64,000 bases of DNA, taken from the NCBI GenBank assembly GCA_003988855.1, contig QYAI01000031.1, positions 125,571-189,570 on the forward strand. Reading direction: 5' to 3'. Every line of letters begins with the position of its first letter. Within the stretch, counting starts at the first letter, position 1. The notes below the pieces were generated by a model. It was given only the letters and a program-made list of their open reading frames with translations, ran no database searches and was not told the origin of the DNA. The stretch comes from Arachnopeziza araneosa (lineage: Eukaryota; Ascomycota; Leotiomycetes; Helotiales; Arachnopezizaceae). This document shows positions 36,919 through 47,317 of this stretch, one piece after another. Both the position numbers and the translations under genes were made by a program.

Positions 36919-37977
36919 ATGAAATTTCTACTCCACATCACATTCCTGCTCTGTCTTTCTCATTATGGAGCTGCTTCCATCTTATGGCCATTTGGGGCAT
37001 TCAAGAGATCATCAGAAGAACCGAAAAAAGTCGAAGTAGAGGAAAGATCTCTAGTGTGCAAGATTGACGCAGCTCTTCTTGCCTGTAAAGTCCTCGGAGC
37101 CGTGGCGACCAGCTTCTGTATTAGTTATCTTCGTATCTCAACCGTAGCCACTGTAGCTTACACAACTGTTCCTACGTATGGGCTGAGTAGCACTCTGATT
37201 TCCTTTTCCTATCTATTTCCTTCCATTTTCAAGCAGCCAAACTGATAGCCTTGGAATCAGAATCACAACTGTACCTTCATTTATAACGTCCACTACCACG
37301 ACTACGACAACGACAACAACTACGACAACAGACGGTAAGCTATGTCTTTAGGATTCATATATGTTCTTTCGGGTGTCAAGATATTGTGTCCACAACAGAA
37401 TATTTTGGAAATTGGCAGGCAATATTCTTGGAATATTTCGGATACTTTGTCTATCGACCCTAAAGAACACAGGAGCTGTTGGGTTTCCGGCTTTTGAAAG
37501 TCATGTCGCCAGTGTCAATAGACTATCTTCTCCTTTCCGTTGTGTAATTTTAATAAAATGCTCTGCTAATCATTAAAAGAGACATCAACATCAACAACCA
37601 CCACCACCACCACCACAAAACAACCGCCGGCAGGATCAGTTATTCCTGATAAACGTAATAATCCAAAGCCCGCTCCTCTTCCAACGCCTTCGCAGTTGAG
37701 CCGCTTCCTCGCTGCTCAAATCTCGAGTGCTTGCTCATGCCTCTCAATTAAAGCGCCAGGAGCCACATCAACGAGCACAGTACCAAGTACCGTAAGTTTC
37801 CAGGCCCCAGTTCTCCAGGTCCTCTTGCTAAATATCCTCACACAGAGTAACGAAACTTCCATCGGCTACACAACTTTCACAAGTACGTCAACAACAGTCT
37901 ACACAACAAGTACAACCACAACTCTCGTCTCGACATCAGTGGAAACGGATCCCTTTCTTTCTAGTTCAGTTGTCTAA
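36919..37977 (+). CDS. Secreted Thr-rich protein, probable cell-wall or extracellular
   Basis: Predicted 232-residue secreted protein, four exons: 36919-37175, 37237-37334, 37580-37791 and 37846-37977. Seen: signal peptide MKFLLHITFLLCLSHYGAAS; a Lys/Glu-rich segment with a KR site; CKIDAALLACKVL and a second cysteine pair in SSACSCLSI; and several Thr/Ser runs, including about a dozen consecutive Thr from ac(n) codons, that would be heavily O-glycosylated. The ACSCLS motif within a Thr-rich frame is common in fungal secreted proteins of unknown function. The 54-nt last intron is a multiple of three and stop-free, so it may be retained. The 245-nt intron 2 is the longest I placed in this window. 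Confidence 0.6.
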
Positions 37978-39527
37978 CTCTATATGCATCCTATGCTACC
38001 AACACGGACTGCTACATTAAAGTTTGCAATGCTGCGGAGTTGAAATGCACGCTTCCCGATCATATTTTTCTGGTAGCTTGCAATGCTGAGGTGGAGTACT
38101 ATATGGACCTTGCAGTATGATTCCTTCAGCCGCCTGGGAAGAAATTGATGCAGGTGACAGTTACGGGTTTGAAGGCGATGCTGTGACTTTGACATCTATC
38201 TCCTTTAGACGTGCCATTCAATCACATGTTTATTTCTCTTGCAAGTTTAGATAGTGTCTCTACCATGTGTAAGACATCCGTAGATGGCCATCACACCTAC
38301 CACTTGTGCGTATATAAAACTGCAGCTTCATCTCGACCAAACGAAGACTTTACAGTAATTCTCCTACAACTTCGCAAGAATCGGAAAGCGCAGACATGGA
38401 AGCTTCATTCTCATTTCAGATACGTCAACTTGAGCGTTCCTGATTTCAGATACGTCAACTTGAGCGTTCCTGATTTCAGTCACTGCGCCTCAAACCGAGA
38501 TCTCGAGGGGTAAGGTTACTCTCGCAACAATGCAGTGGCTCAGCGAATGTGAATCCGAGGCGTACGCATAACCAGCACCAGGTGAGAATGTCTTGCGAGC
38601 GCTGTTCTATCCGGCCGCGCCCGTGTGCTTTCGCAAGATGCCGTCGACCCAAGCCGGTACTCCCTTAACATCCAGTCGAGCAAGGAGCCGGTCCTGGCGA
38701 AGAAAAAAGAAAAAGAGAACCCCTCGCTCATCCACGACAGCAGGACACCCCGTAAGGAAAACACCTCAAACGCCCACCGGCACCGCCATTGGCCGTGGTG
38801 CGAAACGGAAACGGGTCGCTCGAGGCGGAGTCACGTGCGCGCCCCTTTTTCTCGAAGATGCGTGGAAGCGGCATGAGGGCCACGAGCAGGCACCGCACCA
38901 TCTCAAACAGGTGGGCTGGCGGAGGGCGATCGGCATTATTCCAGGGTGCCGTGCGCCGTGCGCGACCCCTCGCCTGTCATGGAAGGGAAGTGCCTTGGCC
39001 GGGAGAATACTGAAACGAACGAGGATGTTTGGGATAGGCGGGAGGATGCTGCGACTGTGATGGAATTCAAACCGAGTGAAGGTCAGTGGTCTCACCCGGA
39101 GGTAGAGGCATAGAAGCACACGCTGGACAGCTCCTAGGGGATGGGCCGGCATGATCGTGATGATGCTTTTCATTTTTCCATCGAGTTGTCTTCTCCTTAG
39201 CGATAGTGTACAGCGCGCTCATTCCACTCCATACAAGATATACAATACAGGCTCTCGCTCATCTAATATGCCTTCTCTCCTGCTTCAACCAGATCCCAAC
39301 GCCTATAATGCACCGGCGCTACCAAATCCAAAGCAAGCTCTTCAAGAGCCTTAATCCCACTCCATGCACATAATAATAGTAAAGGTCGTGTTGCGGCGCT
39401 TCTGCCTTCATCTCACCTCAAAACCAAAGAAATAAAGTTCCACCCATGCTTTATAGGTATCATAAGAATCGAAAAACACCATTCACCAGCCCATTTATCA
39501 GAAGTTGAAATCCCATTCAGTATGCAA
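37978..39527. other. Intergenic with a possible decayed coding remnant
   Basis: No intact gene. 37981-38118 reads without stops as YATNTDCYIKVCNAAELKC-like sequence, which looks like protein, but I cannot join it to the upstream gene with good splice sites. 38590-39100 is GC-rich with overlapping spurious frames. Confidence 0.4.
38413..38479. repeat. 30-bp tandem duplication
   Basis: A 30-base unit starting atttcagatacgtcaacttg occurs twice head to tail (38413-38442 and 38443-38472) without a mismatch, followed by the first 7 bases of a third copy. Confidence 0.95.
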
Positions 39528-41756
39528 TCATATCCAATCTGCTTTGGTACGTTGTCGACTCGACGATTGATCAGTGTCGGCAAGTTGTGCTGACGAATTC
39601 GACCTTGAGAGAGGACTTCCAGCAAGAGGATTCTTCTTCGGTAAAGTAGCCGATAAATGTCCTCGCCCTTCAGACGTAGGGGTGATGATCTTCTTCTCAG
39701 GTGAGTATACAGCAGGACTGAGCTGAGTGTTTGATTCTCGAGGTGTGAGGAAAGCCTTGGGAGTTGGTGGGAGAGTTTTATTGATTGCTGCTGCTCGAGT
39801 TGGCGATTCGCTCTGGTTCAAAGTTGTCAGAGGCGATGGCCGAGGACTTCGCGACGGAACAACTGGAGAAACTTCTATGATGGGCGAAGCTTGTCGAGGG
39901 GGAGGCGTGAAACTGGTGTTGACTCTCAGCGGCGAAGGTGGAAGCATGGATCGAGGAGCAGATGACATCGCCGAATATATAGTTGGTTGTAATGGTAATG
40001 GTGATGACACTGGATTTGCTGGTGTTGATGGCTTCACGTTGTAGGTTGTTGATGGTAATGGGAGATTGCTCATGTCTTCTTGCGAAGGCGCGCGGGGTGC
40101 CGGTGGTGCATGAGAGATCCTCAGACCAATTTGCACTGTTGCAGAAGAAGCAATCGACGAGTCACGCTTGTGTCGATTACCTCTGATGTAATGAGCGGCA
40201 GGCGGAGGCTCAAGATCAGTTATGTCATATACTGACGTTGTTTTTTGAGGTGATTTTGGACTAAAATCAATAGGGAAAAGGGAATAAGATGCTTTGTGAG
40301 CGTGGCCCCGAGCAGGTGATGCGACCTTTGGTGGTGCTGAGGGTTCTGAAATTGGTGTCGCGATGCGCATGTCGTCTTGTGATTTTGGCGACAGAGGGCT
40401 ATGAAGTAAATCCATACCAATGCTTTCTCCCTTTTCTGGCCCAATTAAGCTCGCTCTGCTCGTTGTTCGGCTAATCAAGTCTCTTGGTGTGAGTGGTCCA
40501 GAAAGAGGATTCGCCATCTGAATTTGCATTGCCAGTTCGTTTGGCCCGAATATCCTTATCTCATGCTTACCGCGTTCCCAATGACTTCCGGTCTTGGGAC
40601 CAAATGAAGTTGTAGCAGTATTTGTTCTGAGAAATAGTTGCAACAGACCACTCATCAATCCAGATAAGTTCAACACTACTGTTGCCATCATCGCAAGCTT
40701 GATATCCCCTGGTCGATAAATCAAGGAAAAGAAGTATGGCAGAACGAAAGCCTAGAGGTTGTCAGCAAAACCCTGAATGAGTGATGGGACTACGAACGAG
40801 AGACACTATCCCTACTACCAAGTAGTATACCATTCTTGATGCAGCAATTCTTTGATGCTGATCAATAAGATTTACCGTAGAGAGTCTGAAGAAGATCGTG
40901 AGGGCACTCAAGATCATGATTCCCATGATAGTAGCCAGAATGACAAAGCCCAACTCGCCGAATCTCGTAATAAACCACACCAGCGAAGCAAAGCATACAT
41001 CGGGCTCCGGAAATACGTGCGACGGAATCCATGTCGCAATCAACATCAATACTACCACTCCACAACATATTGCAACATCGTACTTCCCTCTTGGCCGGAA
41101 AGGGACACTTCTTAGCGACCGAATTGCGCATTCGATGCCGAAGACTAACTGCAAGTATGGCACAATGAAGAGTGCTTGCTCATCAGCATGGTTCTTTCGA
41201 ATTTGGAAATAACATACCAGGCCACATGAATTGTGCGATCACACTACATCCATTTGTAAATAGTGCTTGAAGTCCTTGGCCCTGAACGCCTGCAAACACT
41301 ATTCCTTGAACAAATATTCCAACTGATATCACCATAGGGAACGTCTCTGCAGGATGTATCGCGGACATACAAAATTTCCTACTCCGAGTCAGTAGGGTCC
41401 ATTTTCAAATGTTACAAGTCTTACGATGCCTTGAACTTCGGATTGCATCTCTTCGACGCCCAATAGCCATCATATAGAATACTTGCAGCAGTCGCAAATG
41501 CCGCCAGCACGTTGAAAGCCGCGAGAATTATCGTCGAGGTCCTGACCGACTTGCTTTCAGCGAACTCTAAGTTTTGTATGAGTTTTTGGGTAGCGAAGTT
41601 CGCCGCTTGATTTGCCGCTTGATTTCCACCTTGATTTGGAACGGCGTAAAAGAGAGTCGTGGATTGATTGAAGCTGACAGTCGAGTTCAACGCTCCCTCC
41701 AATATCGTCCTTACAGAAGCTGCCATTCTGCCCTTTATTTCTTGAACATCCATCAA
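39528..41756 (-). CDS. Seven-span membrane protein with long cytosolic tail (GPCR-like)
   Basis: Predicted 697-residue membrane protein, four exons: 41756-41425, 41378-41218, 41174-40798 and 40751-39528. Seen: an extracellular N-terminal region of about 80 residues with potential N-glycosylation sites; seven hydrophobic spans, among them TSTIILAAFNVLAAFATAAS, FPMVISVGIFVQGIVFAG, YDVAICCGVVVLMLIATW, LGFVILATIMGIMILSALTI, RMVYYLVVGIVSLAFVLPYF (across a splice) and MMATVVLNLSGLMSGLLQLF; then a tail of about 370 residues rich in Pro and Ser with many SP/TP sites. Seven spans plus such a tail is the plan of a fungal G-protein-coupled receptor, but I cannot assign it to a named class. The initiator may be the second of two adjacent ATGs (41753). 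Confidence 0.8.
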
Positions 41757-41806
41757 CGATCAATTATCGTTGGCAGCGAGCCGGAGCGTTGCCGTTCGTA
41801 GGGTTG

Positions 41807-42430
41807 TTAAGTCATGAAGATCGTTGTTACTTTTTGGTGGTGAGGGAGTTGAAGGTTAGAGAAGAAAGTCGAGTGAGGTAGAGACTGGATGACACCGATA
41901 GGCCAGAACGGTGGAAATGGAATTATGAAACGGTTTTCTGAGCCAGCAGTGGTAAGAGGTCCAGCGAGGGGAAAGAATGTAACTACAAACTGACAGCAAA
42001 GGTCGAGAGAGAATCTCGAGACAGCAGATTTGCACTGTTCTCTAGGGTTGCATGAAATATAAGTGAAAGACCCTGCTTTCCTTCGGTGCACGTCTAATGG
42101 TCCACGCGCGGGAGGAGTCGAGTCCGATATGCTAGGATGGTTATGAAGTGTGTGTGGTTCGTTCTGGATGTCACTACTGGTCAGTGGTTTCAACCTTTTC
42201 TTTCTCTGGGGGTCCAGGAAGAGGCTCTCTGCCCTGCATGGGGCTCCCATGCCACGCCCATGTGCAGCTGGTGTCGAATCTGCACCTTTGGTCAGGGCAA
42301 ACTCCGCCGCTAGTACGACATGCTCCCAGCTTGGGGCCTGATGTCCGCATTCTTGATGCGTTAGCAGTGTGAAGACATAGATGAGGCACACATAGGGTTT
42401 CGTCGTCGTCTCAGATGTTCGCTTAACCAT
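41807..42430 (-). CDS. Doubtful hypothetical ORF
   Basis: Open frame of 207 residues starting MVKRTSETTTKPYVC. It has a THQECGHQAPSWEH stretch, which recalls Cys/His motifs of small fungal proteins, but its 3' part lies in the presumed leader of the seven-span gene and has no family resemblance. Listed with low confidence only because its N-terminal half looks more protein-like than chance. Confidence 0.2.
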   Translation of the reverse strand: MVKRTSETTTKPYVCLIYVFTLLTHQECGHQAPSWEHVVLAAEFALTKGADSTPAAHGRGMGAPCRAESLFLDPQRKKRLKPLTSSDIQNEPHTLHNHPSISDSTPPARGPLDVHRRKAGSFTYISCNPREQCKSAVSRFSLDLCCQFVVTFFPLAGPLTTAGSENRFIIPFPPFWPIGVIQSLPHSTFFSNLQLPHHQKVTTIFMT

Positions 42431-45044
42431 GACGATAGCGGGATGCAGTCTGGACTTCCAGTGATCAAAGCACAACGCGAATCTGGTAATCCTTGCTTAA
42501 GGCGGGGAGAGATGTCTGCAAGAACTGGCCATTGGAAAGGCCATCGGATGAGATAACGGTGGGGGAAATCGGGATTTGGGGGTTGGCCGCTAGGCTTATC
42601 GCATCATGCGAAGAGTAAACCAAGTGATTACGACCACTCTTCAATGCTGAGAAGATGCTGAATTGATCACTCGACTGTAGCTGACCATCATCGCTGAGTG
42701 TGGCTGACTGCAAGCTCCGTTGTGGACGAACTGTCCTCCTCTGAACGAGTTTCGAGAGTGAATTCGCTGGCTTGATGTTCAATCTAGCCAGGGTCACGAC
42801 AATAATCCTAGCATAGAAGGGTCTATTAGTTATTCCGTCGAACGGGAACAGTAGGGGGCGTTTTTTTTGAAGCTCGAAGGGTATCAAGATATAAGATGAA
42901 ACAGAAACACCAGAACAAACAAGCCGCGAGGACAATGTGTGGTGAGGGGATCCCCGTGCAGAGAAAAAAGAATGAGGATATAGAGATTATACGGCTTGCG
43001 AGTCCACAGGTCTTGGGTGACTGATTGATGATATTGCGGTGGTATTGGTGCAGAGAGGTGCGGTTGGAGAAGTCAGGGAGGTGAGAAAGTTCCAAATGGG
43101 AAGGGAGTACATTTTCGCTTCCGTCAAGGAGGTGTCACGTGATCTTCAACATCCACCTCCTCCCGTCCTGTCGTGCAAGGTCTCGGTCTTCTCAGCCTTC
43201 TTTTGACGGTTCCGAAACGCCTCGGAATTGGGTGAAAAGCTCATTCCGTCCTGTCTTCTATCACTATTATGGAAATGTTCGAGAGAAAAAGTCCTTTCAT
43301 TCGCAACATTGTCAACCCCCACAAGAAATGTCCGTATCCTCCAGGCCTCCGTTTTTGATGCTCCATGCCATGCCATTCAACATTTGGTTCAGCCTGCGGA
43401 AACAATTTATGCAGGGCTGGACGGAGTGCTTGATGTATATGAATCTGCACAAAGGCACCTACCAGGCCTGCACAAAGTCACGCTCACTTTCTTGTCAGTT
43501 GTCAACCTCAAACTGAAGATAGGTTCTTGGGCATTGGATCTCATGTTCCAGTTCTCCCAAGTCAGATCCAGCAGAAAGCATCCAGCCAAAGTAGCCAAAC
43601 AATAATACCCGTCACTCCTCACCCCTCTTTGCCTAAGGCTGGCACGGATCATTATACACGCTGCACTCACTCCTTTGGATTCCCAAATATCCGCCTATCT
43701 TAGTATCACGCTCAAGTTGTCTCAATCTCATCATTCCAGGATTAATTCACATCCCCGGCTAACAATCAATCTCCACCTTGTTCAACCATCACTTCACTCC
43801 AAAGTGATTGGCTTCCTTCAACTCATGAACCATGTGGCTTTAAGGTTAATCCCTTACAATATAACTTTCTCTAGATGCCTGTCTCGCATCACTGCATGGT
43901 TGTTTGATAAGCATAAAGCAGTGGGTCCAAATAAATTACTTCCTGAGAAGCAATCTATTTGAATTTGAACCCTTTCTTGGCATTGGAAACCTCGGGTGCT
44001 CTAGGAGAGTTCTCGACGCCTCAATCGGTTTCACTTCGAGGTACGTCAGTGTGATGAAGTTCATGAAGCCTCTTAAGCTCAGCCGATCGTATGGGCTGTG
44101 CAGCTGAGCCTTCTGATTTGAGGCTAATTGATAGATAGCCTCCTTTCATTGGTTTTGATGACATATCGAGCTTTATGACGGGATAAGCCTCGATTCAAAT
44201 CTGCACCTTTTAACTGGCAAGTTCCAGCGGGATGGGAATAATGCATGAACTGCACCATATGTGGCTGATACTATGCCGACTTCCACCATCAACTTCTAGA
44301 AGAATTCGACGTTTGGATTAAATTACTTTCATCATCAAATCTTCATCTCAAGGTGATGACCTTCCCGAAAAGATCTCGTCGTCCCAAGTGTGCCGATGAT
44401 GTTTGAAGTAAAGAGAAATCAGCGTATTTCTTCATCTTTCTCTTGCGTGATCGCAGATCAGATCATCATGTTGAGTTGCCACACAGAGCATGTTCATCGG
44501 TTTTGGATCAGGCGGTGCAACGTTATGCTTTCCAGTTTCTTCCTACTCTGCCTCGCAAGTTGCAGGAATTCGCCTTTGTTCTCGGCACGATCGGGATGCA
44601 TTGATGTGAAGATGTCCTGTGTATATGAGTCTACGGAAGTACTGCAGATGGTCGTGGCTAGACTTGGCGTGGGGTAGTTGTGGGGATGAGAGTGAACCTT
44701 GCCTGCTCATCTGCTCTAACTTTACCCTGTGTAACATTCTATCATTTTTATATCTTCTATCATTTAACAAACATCACCATGCTCATGCACTCATGCTCTA
44801 TCTTGTTAAGGGAAGTCTTCGTCAAGTCCACATCTGTAAGACACTGCTGCTTTCATCACAAATGGTATTGATTGTTCTCTTTTTCCATAAAACAATATAA
44901 AACATTACAATAATCGTAGTGTTCAGCCGCACAATTATGCCCCTCACTTGGTTCCTCTCCAAATGCCCCATCTCCCATCTCCTCTCTTCTTCGCGTCTCA
45001 ACATCCATTTGTCGAGCAACGCAATGAAAAGTCATGTCAGCATC
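42431..45044. other. Long intergenic stretch, no gene supported
   Basis: 2.6 kb upstream of the doubtful ORF. Two overlapping open frames (about 42465-42935 on minus; 43228-43605 on plus) have a mildly protein-like composition but no recognisable motif. Nothing firm. Confidence 0.4.
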
Positions 45045-45222
45045 ACCCGGAGACAGTGTAAGACCGGAGACACCATTGCATCGGCACAGCATGGAAAACA
45101 CACTGTGCAAACGCCATGTTCAAAAATATGTAATCAGAAGAAGCGCCTCAGTGAGGGCGCACCAGTGATTAAACTGGGCAGAACAGATACTACAATGGAT
45201 CTTAGCCGAATGGCAGAGAGCT
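45045..45222 (-). ncRNA. U2 spliceosomal small nuclear RNA
   Basis: Reads 5' to 3' on the minus strand. Starts near 45222 (AGCTCTCTGCC) with stem-loop I (TGCC-ATTC-GGCT, then AAGATC), followed by the branch-site recognition sequence GTAGTA within TTGTAGTATCTGTTCT (45182-45197), stem-loop IIa with CAGTTTAATCACTG, stem-loop IIb CGCCCTCACTGAGGCG, the Sm-site ATTTTTG (45127-45121), and a 3' stem GCACAG...CTGTGC (45108-45084). These are the ordered elements of U2. The RNA pairs with intron branch points in the nuclear spliceosome. The 3' end is uncertain by about 30 bases. Two bases between AAGATC and GTAGTA differ from the near-invariant form. No tRNA or pseudogene features are seen. Confidence 0.9.
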
Positions 45223-45255
45223 GGCGAGAGAAGATGGGGAGGAGGAATAGAGAGG

Positions 45256-45263
45256 TATTTATA
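45256..45263 (-). promoter_or_regulatory. TATA box of the U2 gene
   Basis: TATAAATA on the minus strand, centred about 37 bases upstream of the inferred U2 5' end, the right place for a core promoter of a polymerase II snRNA gene. Confidence 0.6.
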
Positions 45264-45854
45264 GGTAGCAGAGGGAAGAGCTGAGAGAATGCAAACATGT
45301 AGGGTTTGCATTCTGTAGGATATTGAGTCAGACATGCTGCTGCCTTTGGGGTGTGACTCGATTTGGAGATCGCGGTGGTTGCCTAGCTGACAGACTCTCG
45401 ATGACGAGAAAATCTACGCCGTTTCAATTGGACCGAATCAAATGCAATAAGAAGATTTTAATACAAACTCGAGTCACTTTCGAGGCGAAATCTTTGGTTG
45501 GAAATAAAACGCAAGGAAAATATAGCAGCAGTATCTTGGTTGAATTCTGAAAGTCAGCCGCTGTGTCTTTCTTTGGATAGCATTTGAAGCCAACAGCTAT
45601 TGAAAATTTCTAAAGACCAAAAAAATAATGAGGAAGCCAAATAGCAAATAACTTTGAAGAGATGATGTTGGTATATGCTAGGCTGAGCTATAGTGACATG
45701 CTTAAGGAGTTTCTAAGCTAATTCCTGAACAACAAGTCTGACACAGATAATGGTCCTTGCATTATCTACAATCAACCGTCTAGTGAACTCTAGAATACTT
45801 TTCTGCTCTCCTTATAACTCCGTATGCAACTCTCCTATCAACAATTATGTCCGC

Positions 45855-46645
45855 CTATTCATCCTTCTCCTCAGCCAGCATCTGTGCCCTCGCACGTATC
45901 ATTCCCTTCCGCATCAAGATCGCATTCTGGATGTCTCCATAACTGACATACAACGCATACAGCGGCAGGAAGACCCAAAGCATGTTAAAGAACACCAGAT
46001 ACACCCATAAAAACATAAAGTTCGAGCCATCGAGATTCTGGTTACCTGTAAGCCACTCGGGAGCGAAAGTCATGAACCCTAGAAAGAAGCCAAAGTTAGC
46101 ACAGTACAGATGATATGAATTGGTAGCGTACCTCCATATAACTCCCCAGTAGCAAGCACAATCATCCAGAACGGCGTCATAGTATGCCTCTTTGCAATCC
46201 CATAGCAGATATAAGCTGCCAGAGGGCCAGCCCCAAAAACCGTCAATAGCTCCAACGAAATGACCGTCAGATCCGCCTCGCCCCATCTACTATCCGCCTT
46301 TGCATAAACCATCCACAATTTGGTCGCCCAATTATCGCCATATCGATTCCCGAACACGCGCCCCGGCTGTCCCAGAAAATTCGTGACCAGCGCGGGGTGG
46401 TGCACCGCCGGGTCGAAGGGGATCGAGGTGAAGAAACAATTGTACAAGAAGGAGCCTTCGAAGATGGCATGGATCAGGAAATCAAAGAAGTGCCATACGA
46501 AAAGGATGTGGAGGCTGCGGGGGGTGTAGGCTGGGAGGACGGCGATGGAGAGTCGGATGGAGACTGTGAGGATTAGGACCACTGCCAGGAGGGACACGAT
46601 GGTCGTGTTGTCGATATGATCAGTTATTGAGCTGGCGAAAGACAT
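45855..46645 (-). CDS. EBP/EXPERA-domain protein (sterol delta8-delta7 isomerase-like)
   Basis: ER membrane protein of 245 residues, exons 46645-46132 and 46078-45855. Seen: hydrophobic spans starting VSLLAVVLILTVSI; the emopamil-binding-protein pattern HFFDFLIHAIFEGSF with conserved His/Glu; NWATKLWMVYAKADSRWGEADLTVISLE; ATGELYGGFMTFAPEWLTG across the splice; and a C-terminal span FLWVYLVFFNMLWVFLPLYAL before a charged end (RARAQMLAEEKDE). Human EBP is the sterol delta8-delta7 isomerase, but ascomycetes usually carry out that step with the unrelated Erg2, so this family may do something else in fungi. A role in sterol metabolism is therefore plausible, not shown. Confidence 0.88.
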
Positions 46646-47317
46646 TTTGAGGGATTGAGCCTTGATCTCATCAACTCAGGGACAGAGATAGGATGTACTG
46701 GGTAGCTCAATGGTGCTTGTTGATGTCGAGAGCTTGATGATGATCGGCGGTTCGAGCTTCGAGTTCCGACCGACCCTTGCTCGCAACCGTTCAGCGCCAA
46801 TTGAAAACTGTATATACCGTTTTAACAAATAAATGTCTATTGTACTGGACTATGGATTGAGCGGGTCTAAGTAACTCGTCTGCTCTGTCAATGTGAAGAG
46901 TGCAGCATATCATCAGGCGAAAGGACCGGCGAGTTCTCACCAAAGGCGAAGCCGTTCTCCACCACGTGTTTTTGAAAAGGGAAGAATCTTTTGGCGCGAG
47001 ATGAGTAAACATAAAATTGGTTTCGAGTATACCATTTCCAAGTCGAGAATCCTGAAAACATACTGGTAAACTGGTTATATGGCCAAGAAATTTAAAGTGA
47101 TAAGCAGCTGAAGATATAAGATTATGAGGCAATAATATTCAAAGCGAGGGTTGAATGGCATGTCAATATTTAGCATTATTCATCGAAATCTCGATTCCTC
47201 TAGTCATAAATAATTAAATTAGGTCTAATGATTAGAGGTAATTGTTGTAACAAAAGAGAGAGTCAGCCATTTGGAGCCAATCGTAGCTTCATTAGTTCTA
47301 TCATTAATATACGCCAC
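46646..47317. other. Intergenic, nothing recognised
   Basis: 672 bases between the EBP-like start and the 3' end of the NO VEIN-like gene. AT-rich second half; no gene seen. Confidence 0.5.

Noticed and set aside
38593..39173. Overlapping GC-rich open frames on both strands
   Set aside because: Low-complexity basic composition, no motif, and similar openness in several frames indicates a base-composition effect.
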